This document shows positions 33,484-41,884 of a stretch of DNA of 64,000 bases, piece after piece. Source of the DNA: Muribaculaceae bacterium (GTDB lineage: Bacteria > Bacteroidota > Bacteroidia > Bacteroidales > Muribaculaceae); contig JAFLTW010000001.1 of the NCBI GenBank assembly GCA_022509085.1, positions 372,001-436,000 on the forward strand, given 5' to 3'. The number at the start of each line of letters is the position of its first letter. Position 1 is the stretch's first letter. A model generated the notes under the pieces. That model ran no database searches. It worked only from the letters and a program-made list of their open reading frames with translations, and was not told where the DNA came from. A program made the translations under genes and the position numbers.

Positions 33484-35109
33484 TCAACTTTTCTTCCTTC
33501 TTGCCGTCTGGATACATTCCCTGCGGCTTATTATCACTGAGAGTCCTTTATGCTCTATTTCCTCACGAAACAGCTTTTTCATCTCCTCCACGTTGCGGGG
33601 AAGCGACTCTATCGTTCTTACATGGTCTTTCGGAGCTCCGAGACCGATACATATGTCTTCGAGCTTGCCTGTTCCCTGGCTGTCCTGTCCACCGGTCATG
33701 CCCGTGGTGAGGTTGTCGGATATGATCACGGTGATATTGCTGTCTTCGTTGATCGCATCAAGAAGACCCGTCATTCCGGAATGGGTGAAGGTAGAGTCGC
33801 CGATTATTGCAACGGCCGGGAACTGGCCGGCGTCGGCAGCTCCTTTCGCCATGGTAATCGAGGCGCCCATATCCACGCAGGTGTCTATGGCATTGAAGGG
33901 CGACAGGAATCCGAGGGTGTAGCAGCCGATGTCGCCGAATACCTTGGGAGCGGCATACTCTTCCAATACTCCGTTGAGCGCGGCATACACGTCGCGGTGG
34001 CCGCAACCCTGGCAGAGTGCCGGAGGCCTGGGCTTCGTAATCTGCGAGGCTGCCCTTATCTCCCGCTTTTCTCTGACGGGATTCTCTATGCCTTTCTCCT
34101 CACAGATGCATGCGAATGCTTCCCTTACTATGTCGGGATTCAGCTCTCCGCTCATAGGGAGCTGCCCGCTGAGCTTGCCGTAAATTTTTCCGTTCCTGTC
34201 GAGCTTGCCTCTCAACTGACGCTCTATGAAGGGCTGACCCTCCTCAACCACGATAATGCTGTCACACTCGTCGAAGAGTTTTTCTATCTTTTTCCCCGGA
34301 AGAGGATATTGGGATATCTTTAACAAACTGAAGGGCACGTCGCCTCCAAAGGCTTCTTTCACATAGTTGTAGGCGATGCCGTTCGTTATTATACCCACTC
34401 TTTTGTCTTTTCCCTCCTTATATATATTATAAGAAGAGGTCTCGGCCGCCTTTTCGAACTCGACATAATCCTTGAGCAATTTTTTATACCGCTCTCTCGA
34501 GACTCCAGGCATCAACACCCATTGTCTGGGTTCAGCGGGGTAGTGCAGCTCGTTTTCGGCTTTCGGTTCCGTCTCGGTCTCCACCACCGCTCTTGAGTGA
34601 CTCAGCCTGGTTACAAAGCGAAGCAATACCGGGATCCGATATTTCTCTGAGAGCTCAAAGCCGTAATCCGCCATGTCATATGCCTCCTGCTGGTCTGACG
34701 GCTCGAGCACCGGGAGCAGCGCGAATTCACCGTAAAACCGTGAGTCCTGTTCGTTTTGTGAGGAGTGCATCGAAGGATCGTCGGCCGCAACCACAATCAG
34801 GCCGCCGTTGGCTCCCGTCATGCCGGAGTTGACAAAGGGGTCGGCTGCCACGTTCATTCCGACGTGTTTCATACAGGCTATGGACCGCTTGCCACAATAC
34901 GACATTCCTAAGGCTTCTTCTACAGCGGTCTTTTCATTGCTGCTCCAATGAGAGTGGATACCGCGTTCACTCGTAAGGGGATGATGCTGGATGAATTCCA
35001 AAATCTCTGTGGAGGGCGTACCGGGATAGGCGTATGCTCCCGACATTCCCGCATTTATAGCTCCGAGGGCGAAAGCCTCGTCCCCAAGAAGCAGTTCTTT
35101 TCTTTTCAT
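33484..35109 (-). CDS. iorA: Indolepyruvate oxidoreductase subunit alpha, without ferredoxin domain
   Basis: The start is ATG 35109 (MKRKELLLGDEAFALGA); upstream in-frame residues have no family character. The 541 residues hold the pyrimidine-binding domain (AYAYPGTPSTEI near 20), the middle domain and the C-terminal thiamine diphosphate domain (GDSTFTHSGM followed by NITVIISDN). IorA of archaea ends with a ferredoxin-like domain carrying two 4Fe-4S motifs. Here the protein stops after RRECIQTARRKKS, with a single Cys, so that domain is absent and electrons must leave by other Cys residues (CQGCGH near 350) or another carrier. First gene of the operon, behind a clear promoter. Confidence 0.92.
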   Translation of the reverse strand: MKRKELLLGDEAFALGAINAGMSGAYAYPGTPSTEILEFIQHHPLTSERGIHSHWSSNEKTAVEEALGMSYCGKRSIACMKHVGMNVAADPFVNSGMTGANGGLIVVAADDPSMHSSQNEQDSRFYGEFALLPVLEPSDQQEAYDMADYGFELSEKYRIPVLLRFVTRLSHSRAVVETETEPKAENELHYPAEPRQWVLMPGVSRERYKKLLKDYVEFEKAAETSSYNIYKEGKDKRVGIITNGIAYNYVKEAFGGDVPFSLLKISQYPLPGKKIEKLFDECDSIIVVEEGQPFIERQLRGKLDRNGKIYGKLSGQLPMSGELNPDIVREAFACICEEKGIENPVREKREIRAASQITKPRPPALCQGCGHRDVYAALNGVLEEYAAPKVFGDIGCYTLGFLSPFNAIDTCVDMGASITMAKGAADAGQFPAVAIIGDSTFTHSGMTGLLDAINEDSNITVIISDNLTTGMTGGQDSQGTGKLEDICIGLGAPKDHVRTIESLPRNVEEMKKLFREEIEHKGLSVIISRRECIQTARRKKS

Positions 35110-35151
35110 GGTATTTATTCGGTTATGTATTAGTCTAAAGGTCTTCTTGCG

Positions 35152-35183
35152 CAAAGTTAAAAATTTTTACGTCAATTTCCAAA
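35152..35183 (-). promoter_or_regulatory. Promoter of the iorA operon
   Basis: On the minus strand TTTGG (35179-35183), 19 bases, then TAACTTTG (35152-35159), a full consensus match. The leader is about 38 bases. Confidence 0.8.
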
Positions 35184-35263
35184 CTCCTATTCATTTTCTA
35201 TTCATTTTGTCTTTTTATCATATTATTCACCCCCGGTATCGCCGATTATTAATTTTTTTTTAT

Positions 35264-35271
35264 TAATTTAG
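35264..35271 (+). promoter_or_regulatory. -7 box of the tlpA operon
   Basis: TAATTTAG differs from TAnnTTTG in one base and lies about 74 bases before the ATG at 35345. It is the only candidate in the spacer. Confidence 0.4.
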
Positions 35272-35344
35272 CGGGTTGTAAAATAAACGTTACCACAAAC
35301 CTAAAATCTAATTCCATAAAGTCAACAATTAAAACAACTCATTC

Positions 35345-35833
35345 ATGATACGTAAATTCTTATTCTCGGCGGCTTTGCTGCTCGGCGGCGTCTCCGCTTT
35401 CGCTGCCCTCCCCTCCGTGATGCTTAAGGATATGGACGGTCGCTCTGTCGACACAGCCGAACTCCAGAACGACGGCAAACCCATGGTGATAAGCTTCTGG
35501 GCCACATGGTGCAAGCCCTGCATCCGCGAACTCAATGCCGTGAAGGATGTATACCCCGACTGGCAAGACGAGACGGGCGTGAAGGTTATAGCCGTGAGCA
35601 TCGACCAGGCTCAGGATGCCCAGAAGGTGAAACCCATCGTTTCCCGTATGGGTTGGGAATATGACGTGCTGCTCGACCCCAACAGCGAGTTTAAGCGCCA
35701 GATGGGCGTAAGCGATCCTCCCCACGTGTTTGTAGTGGACGGCAACGGCAACGTTGTCTGGAACCACCAGGGCTACGTAGACGGTGGGGAAGAGGAAATC
35801 CTGGAGGCAGTGAAAAAGGCGTTAGGCGAGTAA
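35345..35833 (+). CDS. TlpA-like periplasmic thioredoxin-fold protein
   Basis: The 162 residues comprise a signal peptide (about 1-20) and a TlpA/ResA-type thioredoxin fold. The redox motif is WCKPC (C56 and C59), with the usual cis-proline region in SDPPHVFVVD. Such proteins keep periplasmic thiols reduced, often for cytochrome c assembly or repair, and take electrons from DsbD/CcdA. The gene is first of a three-gene run with a DUF6029 protein (5 bases) and dsbD (33 bases). Confidence 0.92.
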   Translation: MIRKFLFSAALLLGGVSAFAALPSVMLKDMDGRSVDTAELQNDGKPMVISFWATWCKPCIRELNAVKDVYPDWQDETGVKVIAVSIDQAQDAQKVKPIVSRMGWEYDVLLDPNSEFKRQMGVSDPPHVFVVDGNGNVVWNHQGYVDGGEEEILEAVKKALGE

Positions 35834-35838
35834 TCCCC

Positions 35839-37635
35839 ATGAAGTGTCTACGCTTGGCGACCCCCGTCGTCGCCGCATTGGCCTCTCTCTCCCTCCCAGC
35901 TTTCTCTCAAGAAGTCAAGTCAGATTCCGTGGCGGCCGTCAAAACGGTCGCTACGGAAGATATTTATGGTTCCTCTCCGGCCAATGCCCCGGCCTACAAA
36001 CCCCCTACGTGGTGGCAGCAGATCAGGGTGAACGGTGCCGTGCAGACGGAATTCCATTTCCCGGTCCACGACAACCTTACGGCCGGCGAGGGATATGCCG
36101 ATAAGAAGGTGCTCAACAACACCTATTTCGACCTTACCGTCAGCGCTCCCTACATCTCGCTGGGTGGCCGCTTCGAGTTCGCCAAGTGGCCGCTTCCGGC
36201 TTTCTATAAGACTCCCGGCTATGCCGGCTGGGGCGTGCCCTATTTCTGGGCCACGGGCAAGTACAAGTGGATGCAGCTCACGGGCGGCGATTTCTACGAG
36301 CAGTTCGGCTCCGGACTTATCCTCCGTGCCTACAATGAGCGCAACATGGGTATCGACAACTCTATCCGGGGCGGCCGACTGAAGCTTAACCCCGTGTCGG
36401 GTCTCTACCTTACCGCTCTGGGTGGTGTGCAACGCTACTACTGGGCCCACAACCCCGCCGCGATTTGGGGTGCCGATGCGGAATGGAGCATCGACGAGAC
36501 CTTCTCGAAACACTTCAGCTATGATTATGGCGTGAATGTGGGCTTCTCCTATGTGGGCAAACATCAGGGCCAGACACTCAAGTATGTATTTGACAATGAT
36601 GAGTTCTACCGCCTCTTCTTCCCGGAGACGGTTGCGGCCTTCGACTATCGTACCAAACTGCGTCTGCACGATTTCAATGTGTTGGCCGAAGGTGCCTACA
36701 AGTCGGAAGACCCCTGCGCCTATAACAATTTCACATACGGTAAGGGTCACACCGAACTCCTCTCCGTAACTTATGCGAAGAAGGGCACCTCGGGTTTCAT
36801 ACAGGCCAAACGCAGCCAGAATATGCGTTTCCTCTCCGACCGTATGCAAAACGACCTCCAGGGCAACGGCAACATCAACCACCTCCCGGCCTTCTCGATG
36901 ACCCAGACGTATACTCTCGCGGCGCTCTATTCCTACAGCACCCAGTATGACGGCGAATGGGCTTTCCAGGCTGAGGTGGGCCATCTCTTCCCGCGCGGCA
37001 CAGCCCTTGGCGGCCGCTACGGCACGAACGTGCGCCTCTCCGCAAGCTACATCTCGGGACTCGGCCATATGCCCAACCATGCAGTGGCTTCCGCTCCCGA
37101 AGGCTCCAACGGTTTCAAACCGGCCTACTGGAAAATCGGCTCGCTCTTCTATGCCGATGCCAACCTGGAGATCAAGAAGAAACTCACCAAGGATTTCCAA
37201 CTCACCCTGTTCTACCTTTTTCAGAAGTTTGACCTCCTCGTGCTCCAGGGTCATGGCGGTATGATGACCACCAATACGGCCGTGGTGGAGGGGCAGTGGA
37301 AACTGGCTAAGAAAACCCAGCTCCGCTTCGAGCTCCAATACCTGGCCACCAAGGCCGATGAGGGCGACTGGATGGGAGCCCTGGTGGAAGTCTCTTTCGC
37401 TCCCCACTGGATGGTGACCCTCAGCGACACCTACAACAACAGCCGTCAGGTAAACGGCCAATGGCTCTCCTCTCGAAAGAATTACTATAAGGCAATGGTC
37501 ACCTATACCTATAAGGCCAACCGCTTCTCGCTCTCCTATGGCCGCACCCGGAGCGGCTACGACTGCGCCGGTGGCGTCTGCCGACTCGTGCCCGCTACCA
37601 ACGGTCTTTCACTTACCTACAACTATACCTTCTAA
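35839..37635 (+). CDS. DUF6029 family outer membrane beta-barrel protein (predicted)
   Basis: The 598 residues have a signal peptide (cleavage near SLPAFSQ, residue 23) and then long alternating beta strands with aromatic belts, ending in a typical outer membrane C-terminus (GLSLTYNYTF). I recognise the DUF6029 group by the pattern NTYFDLTVSAPYISLGGRFE and GDFYEQFGSGLILR. Function is unknown. A CxxxxxC pair lies near residues 576-582 (CAGGVC). Strict linkage with TlpA and DsbD suggests that it depends on, or works with, the thiol-reducing system, which is inference from gene order. Confidence 0.75.
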   Translation: MKCLRLATPVVAALASLSLPAFSQEVKSDSVAAVKTVATEDIYGSSPANAPAYKPPTWWQQIRVNGAVQTEFHFPVHDNLTAGEGYADKKVLNNTYFDLTVSAPYISLGGRFEFAKWPLPAFYKTPGYAGWGVPYFWATGKYKWMQLTGGDFYEQFGSGLILRAYNERNMGIDNSIRGGRLKLNPVSGLYLTALGGVQRYYWAHNPAAIWGADAEWSIDETFSKHFSYDYGVNVGFSYVGKHQGQTLKYVFDNDEFYRLFFPETVAAFDYRTKLRLHDFNVLAEGAYKSEDPCAYNNFTYGKGHTELLSVTYAKKGTSGFIQAKRSQNMRFLSDRMQNDLQGNGNINHLPAFSMTQTYTLAALYSYSTQYDGEWAFQAEVGHLFPRGTALGGRYGTNVRLSASYISGLGHMPNHAVASAPEGSNGFKPAYWKIGSLFYADANLEIKKKLTKDFQLTLFYLFQKFDLLVLQGHGGMMTTNTAVVEGQWKLAKKTQLRFELQYLATKADEGDWMGALVEVSFAPHWMVTLSDTYNNSRQVNGQWLSSRKNYYKAMVTYTYKANRFSLSYGRTRSGYDCAGGVCRLVPATNGLSLTYNYTF

Positions 37636-37668
37636 TACCATAATTATCATCAACTATCCTTTTACTAC

Positions 37669-39681
37669 ATGAGACGTTTCTTCATCTCTTTTTTCTGCCT
37701 GACGCTCTGCTCCCTGGCAGCGCTCGCGCAGGAACATGTGAAGTGGGATATCAAGATTGTGGATGATAATACAGATCATCCCGCTATCGTTGCCACAGCC
37801 TCTATCGACCCCGGTTACCATATGTATGCCCAGGAGAATCCCCCGGGCGGCGGCAACCCTCTCGTCTTTACGTTCTATGACCTTAAGGGTGCCACCAAAG
37901 TAGGCGGTTTCGTCCCCAATAAGAAATATACCAAGGAGTTTGACGATGTGTTTGGCGTAGATGAATATTTCTACGACGGGAAGGTGACGTTTACCCAGAA
38001 ACTGAAGCCTACAGCCAAAAACTGGAGCCTGACTCTCGATATCAAGGGCCAGGTGTGCGATGAGTCCGGATGCCAGCAGGTGGCTCTCGAACGCGACCTG
38101 AAGGGTAAGTTTGACGCTCTGGCCGCCGAAGAAGCAGCTCCTCAGGAGGATACGAAGGCCGACAATATAGCAGAGATGACCGACTCGCTCCAGGCAACGG
38201 AGACGCTACTCCCGGCTCCCAACCTCTCCTCTACCCATGCAGACAACTATTGGGATAATGTGGAGGCGGAGTTCAAGGTCTTTTCAGACGACCCCGGTCA
38301 GCAGGAACGTTCGCTCTGGTGGATCTTTATCGCCGGCTTTGTAGGCGGTCTGATAGCCCTTGTAACCCCCTGCGTCTGGCCGATGATCCCCATGACTGTA
38401 TCCTTCTTCCTGAAGCAGAACAAGAACCGCAGGCAGTCTATCGCCAAGGCCGCTACCTACGGAGCCTCCATCATCGTGATCTATGTGGTGCTCGGTCTGG
38501 CCGTCACGGCGATTTTCGGGGCCTCGGCGCTCAATGAGCTCTCCACGAGTGCCGTCTTTAATATCATTTTCTTCCTCCTCCTGGTGGTGTTCGCCATCTC
38601 TTTCTTCGGAGGTTTCGAGCTCACCCTCCCCGCTTCCTGGACCAATAAGATGGACTCTAAGGTCGACTCCACTACTGGTCTGCTGAGCATCTTCTTTATG
38701 GCCTTTACCCTGGCTCTGGTGTCGTTCTCCTGCACGGGTCCCATCATCGGTACGCTTTTGGTTGAGGCGGCATCCACCAGCAATTTCATCTCTCCTGCGG
38801 TAGGTATGTTCGGGTTTGCCCTGGCTCTGGCCCTCCCCTTCACCCTCTTTGCGATGTTCCCCACCGTACTTAAGGCTATGCCGAAGAGCGGCGGCTGGAT
38901 GAATACGGTGAAGGTGGTGCTCGGCTTCCTCGAACTCGCCCTGGCTCTGAAGTTCCTCTCCGTAGCCGACCTTGCCTATGGCTGGCGCATACTTGACCGT
39001 GAGGTATTCGTATCGCTCTGGATCGTTATCTTTGCGCTGCTCGGGGTCTACCTTCTCGGCAAACTCCGTTTCCCGCACGATGACAAGGTGGAGAAGACGG
39101 GTGTGGCCCGATTCCTTCTGGCCTGCATCTCGTTTGCTTTCGCCGTATATATGCTCCCGGGTCTTTGGGGCGCTCCTCTTAAGGCTATCAGCGCATTCTC
39201 GCCGCCGCTCTCAACCCAAGATTTCTCCCTCTATGAGGGAGATGTAGCCGCTCAGGTCGACGATTTCGACGAAGGCCTGCGCATGAGCCGCGAACTCGGC
39301 AAGCCCGTGCTTCTCGATTTCTCGGGTTACGGCTGCGTCAACTGCCGTAAAATGGAGGCTGCCGTCTGGACCGACTCGGAAGTGAAGAGCACCATCGACA
39401 ACGACTATATCCTCGTCACCCTCATGGTCGACGAGAAGAAGGCCCTCCCCGAACCCATCAAGGTTACGGAGAAAGACGGCACCCAGCGTACCCTCCGCAC
39501 TTATGGCGACAAGTGGAGCTATCTGCAGCGCTCTAAGTTTGGTGCTAACGCCCAGCCTTTCCACGTCCTCGTCGACGGTGAGGGTCACCCGCTGGCAGCT
39601 CCCTTCGTATACAAGGAGGATGTCCCGGCCTACCGGGCCTTCCTTAATCAGGGTCTTGAAAATTTCAATAAGAAGAAGTAA
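37669..39681 (+). CDS. dsbD: Thiol:disulfide interchange protein DsbD
   Basis: Carries electrons from cytoplasmic thioredoxin across the inner membrane to periplasmic acceptors. The 670 residues show a signal peptide (about 1-20), a DsbD-alpha-like periplasmic domain with a Cys pair (VCDESGCQ near 125-130), and then the membrane domain. Membrane redox cysteines are in TPCVWPM and FSCTGP, in about eight helices. The C-terminal thioredoxin domain has CVNC at 556-559. Length is somewhat above E. coli DsbD (565). Its likely clients are the TlpA-like protein two genes upstream and other envelope thioredoxins. A terminator with a GNRA loop follows. Confidence 0.95.
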   Translation: MRRFFISFFCLTLCSLAALAQEHVKWDIKIVDDNTDHPAIVATASIDPGYHMYAQENPPGGGNPLVFTFYDLKGATKVGGFVPNKKYTKEFDDVFGVDEYFYDGKVTFTQKLKPTAKNWSLTLDIKGQVCDESGCQQVALERDLKGKFDALAAEEAAPQEDTKADNIAEMTDSLQATETLLPAPNLSSTHADNYWDNVEAEFKVFSDDPGQQERSLWWIFIAGFVGGLIALVTPCVWPMIPMTVSFFLKQNKNRRQSIAKAATYGASIIVIYVVLGLAVTAIFGASALNELSTSAVFNIIFFLLLVVFAISFFGGFELTLPASWTNKMDSKVDSTTGLLSIFFMAFTLALVSFSCTGPIIGTLLVEAASTSNFISPAVGMFGFALALALPFTLFAMFPTVLKAMPKSGGWMNTVKVVLGFLELALALKFLSVADLAYGWRILDREVFVSLWIVIFALLGVYLLGKLRFPHDDKVEKTGVARFLLACISFAFAVYMLPGLWGAPLKAISAFSPPLSTQDFSLYEGDVAAQVDDFDEGLRMSRELGKPVLLDFSGYGCVNCRKMEAAVWTDSEVKSTIDNDYILVTLMVDEKKALPEPIKVTEKDGTQRTLRTYGDKWSYLQRSKFGANAQPFHVLVDGEGHPLAAPFVYKEDVPAYRAFLNQGLENFNKKK

Positions 39682-39725
39682 AACTTCATCAGACAATTAC
39701 GGAATTTTATCCGATTCTTATACTG

Positions 39726-39755
39726 ACTTCCTCTTGCGAAAGAGGAAGTTTTTTT
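39726..39755 (+). terminator. Rho-independent terminator of the tlpA-dsbD operon
   Basis: ACTTCCTCTT (39726-39735) pairs perfectly with AAGAGGAAGT (39740-39749) around the tetraloop GCGA, followed by a run of T to 39755. The T run abuts the -7 box of the next gene. Confidence 0.9.
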
Positions 39756-39756
39756 G

Positions 39757-39764
39757 TAACTTTG
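39757..39764 (+). promoter_or_regulatory. -7 box of the HU-CCDC81/SPOR gene
   Basis: TAACTTTG, 30 bases before the ATG at 39794. The -33 position falls inside the terminator hairpin of the upstream operon, so the two signals overlap physically. Confidence 0.6.
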
Positions 39765-39793
39765 CCCTGATTTTACCCCCTCGGAGATTGCAC

Positions 39794-40870
39794 ATGAACC
39801 GCCTTGCATTCCATATCCTTTCATTACTACGGCTTTACGACTCTGTCGCACTGCCGGGTCTTGGAGTGTTCGTGATTCATTACTCCCCGGCTCGTATCTC
39901 GGAAGAGCAGGCGCGTTTCCTCCCTCCCCATTTTGCGCTCTCGTTCAATCCCGACTCCAACACTTTCGATTCTCTCCTTCTCGACTCCTATATCCGGAAG
40001 GAGAACCTCTCTCCGGCTCAGGCACGCGCTGAGCTCGAGGCCGATATGTCGGCACTCACCGAGGCTCTGAAGGCTCACGGATCGGTGTCGCTTTTAGGTA
40101 TCGGAACCTTCTCGCTCACCTCTTCATCATCAATTTCAAACCTATCTTTCTCTCCGGCTTTTGCCCTGGCCTCACCCCTGCCTGCCATCGGCCTGAAACC
40201 GCTGGTTGCTCCCGTTGAAGAGGAGGCGGTTCAGGAATCAGGCCAGCCGGAAGCCACACGAATAGAAGAAGATTCCCGGAAACCGAGGGAGGTGGTGCGC
40301 GTGGAGATACCCGAAAACTATCGCTACCGCAATCCTGCCTATTATTACATCCCCATCCACAAGCAGGTAGCGAAGATTGCGGCCTGTCTGCTGCTCGTCT
40401 TTATAGTGGCGCTTGCCGTAGTGCTCCCCGTAGGTCAGATCCAAAACAATTCATCTACAGCCTCCATATCGCCAATCCGTGTTTGCGACACCTCATCGGC
40501 GCCCAAGGCTACCGTAGCACCGCTCGACACACTCACACCCATCGCCCCCGACTCATGTGCTGCCGACACCGTATGCACGACGGAAGCCGTGGCCGACACC
40601 GTAAATAATGGGGGGTCTAACGTAAGGACTCTGCCATCCCTGCACAAGGAGAAGGCCTATTACGCCATTGTGGGGGCCTTTAAGTCGGAAAAGGAGGTAG
40701 AAAGGTTCCTGGCCGAAAACCATAAAGACCGCAATGCTCTGGAGGTGGTAAAAAACCGCAGCTACTATATGGTGGCGGTAGCCTCCGCCGCCGATAAGGC
40801 TGAGCTTGAAAACAATATGCCACTTATCCGCACGTCATATCCGGATGCCTGGATTTATGCGGCGAAGTAA
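39794..40870 (+). CDS. Membrane-anchored protein with N-terminal HU-CCDC81-like domain and C-terminal SPOR domain
   Basis: The start is ATG 39794; the longer open frame runs back into dsbD. The 358 residues begin with an HU-like fold of the Bacteroidota CCDC81 type, two modules, about 5-120: LYDSVALPGLGVFV and HGSVSLLGIGTFSL are the two hairpins. A flexible part and one membrane helix (about 198-216) follow, then a Thr/Ala/Pro-rich linker, and a SPOR domain (about 285-358, starting YYAIVGAFKSEKEVERFL). SPOR domains bind denuded peptidoglycan glycans, so the protein may link a cytoplasmic DNA-binding-like domain to the septal wall. Topology (N inside, SPOR in the periplasm) is predicted. DNA binding by this HU variant is not shown. 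Confidence 0.85.
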   Translation: MNRLAFHILSLLRLYDSVALPGLGVFVIHYSPARISEEQARFLPPHFALSFNPDSNTFDSLLLDSYIRKENLSPAQARAELEADMSALTEALKAHGSVSLLGIGTFSLTSSSSISNLSFSPAFALASPLPAIGLKPLVAPVEEEAVQESGQPEATRIEEDSRKPREVVRVEIPENYRYRNPAYYYIPIHKQVAKIAACLLLVFIVALAVVLPVGQIQNNSSTASISPIRVCDTSSAPKATVAPLDTLTPIAPDSCAADTVCTTEAVADTVNNGGSNVRTLPSLHKEKAYYAIVGAFKSEKEVERFLAENHKDRNALEVVKNRSYYMVAVASAADKAELENNMPLIRTSYPDAWIYAAK

Positions 40871-40915
40871 CGATAGGCATCGAACCGTAGTTTTTTCAAC
40901 TTTTTTTCAAAAATA

Positions 40916-40947
40916 TTTTGCAGTTTCAAAATTATGTTGTAATTTTG
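40916..40947 (+). promoter_or_regulatory. Promoter of the tRNA cluster
   Basis: TTTTG (40916-40920) and TAATTTTG (40940-40947) are 19 bases apart; the first tRNA begins at 40983. Confidence 0.75.
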
Positions 40948-40982
40948 CAACGCAATTCAGGGGAACACGCGAGTTCCCATCC

Positions 40983-41055
<73 letters not shown>

Positions 41056-41077
41056 CGCAATAAGTTTGATTTCATTC

Positions 41078-41150
<73 letters not shown>

Positions 41151-41160
41151 CCCCAAAATT

Positions 41161-41244
41161 GTCCAGGTGGCGGAATTGGTAGACGCGCTACTTTGAGGGG
41201 GTAGTGCCCGTTCGGGCGTGTGAGTTCGAGTCTCATCTTGGACA
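41161..41244 (+). tRNA. tRNA-Leu (anticodon GAG)
   Basis: 84 bases with a long variable arm (TGCCCGTTCGGGCG). Acceptor GTCCAGG pairs with CTTGGAC including one G-U pair. The anticodon loop is TTGAGGG with GAG, the T loop is TTCGAGT, the discriminator is A, and CCA is not encoded. Confidence 0.96.
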
Positions 41245-41245
41245 C

Positions 41246-41275
41246 AAAAAAAGCCGGCTTTCAGCCGGCTTTTTT
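41246..41275 (+). terminator. Terminator of the tRNA cluster
   Basis: AGCCGGCT (41252-41259) pairs with AGCCGGCT (41263-41270) around TTC, flanked by A and T runs. Confidence 0.92.
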
Positions 41276-41314
41276 GTTTCTTCCCTCTGACAAGATTAAT
41301 AGGCCATAATCCTC

Positions 41315-41884
41315 TTATCTTGCTTCTGCTGAAATGCTGAAATCACCTTCATAGAGTTGATTTAATCGATTCTCCAATTGCCTTATTGAAATCGAACCGG
41401 TAGATAGTTGCCGATTATTCAACATCAGATATATTCGATTTTCGGTATCTGAAAGCTGGCTGAACGTTTCCGGACCAAATAATGTTATCATCATTCTCTG
41501 GTAAAATATGAATCTCCTGCTTCCTTTCTGTGGATTCCGATGTTTTCCTTTTATGTCTTTCTCCAAATCAGGAGCTGCCACAAAACCAAATGACACCAAG
41601 GGATTTATACCATAATAATATAACATAATTTCTATACACGTCCTCACGATAGTTCGAGGTTCGTAATCGTTGGTTAGCAATGAATAACGATTTTTGCTTT
41701 TCTCCACTCCCTTCCAATAAAACTTTATTCCATAAAATTCGTTTTCGAATCCTTCTACCTCAACAATATATCTCTTATTGCTCTTCAGGGATCTGAATGT
41801 CCATAAATCAGTAATGCGAAGTGAGGAGGGATCAACACTTCGCATTATAAATCTAGGTTTATAATATCCAAGCTTTCTATTCAT
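41315..41884 (-). CDS. Unrecognised 189-residue protein, second gene of a two-gene module
   Basis: The start ATG 41884 overlaps the TGA of the 53-residue frame (ATGA), so the pair should be translationally coupled. The protein is basic, has no signal peptide and no membrane helix. Notable segments are RYIVEVEGFENEFYGIKFYW (a beta hairpin), EPRTIVRTCIEIMLYYY, SFGFVAAPDL and SRRFIFYQRMMITLFGPETF, followed by a helical tail. I believe similar orphan proteins with a 'FGF(I/V)' strand and an 'R.Y...' helix exist as accessory genes in Bacteroidota, but I know no named domain. Base composition is AT-richer than the neighbours. A toxin-like or defence role is possible from the layout; the sequence does not prove it. 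Confidence 0.75.
   Translation of the reverse strand: MNRKLGYYKPRFIMRSVDPSSLRITDLWTFRSLKSNKRYIVEVEGFENEFYGIKFYWKGVEKSKNRYSLLTNDYEPRTIVRTCIEIMLYYYGINPLVSFGFVAAPDLEKDIKGKHRNPQKGSRRFIFYQRMMITLFGPETFSQLSDTENRIYLMLNNRQLSTGSISIRQLENRLNQLYEGDFSISAEAR

Noticed and set aside
35920-37461. Minus-strand open frame of 513 codons
   Set aside because: Complement of the DUF6029 gene, which has a signal peptide and beta-barrel pattern.
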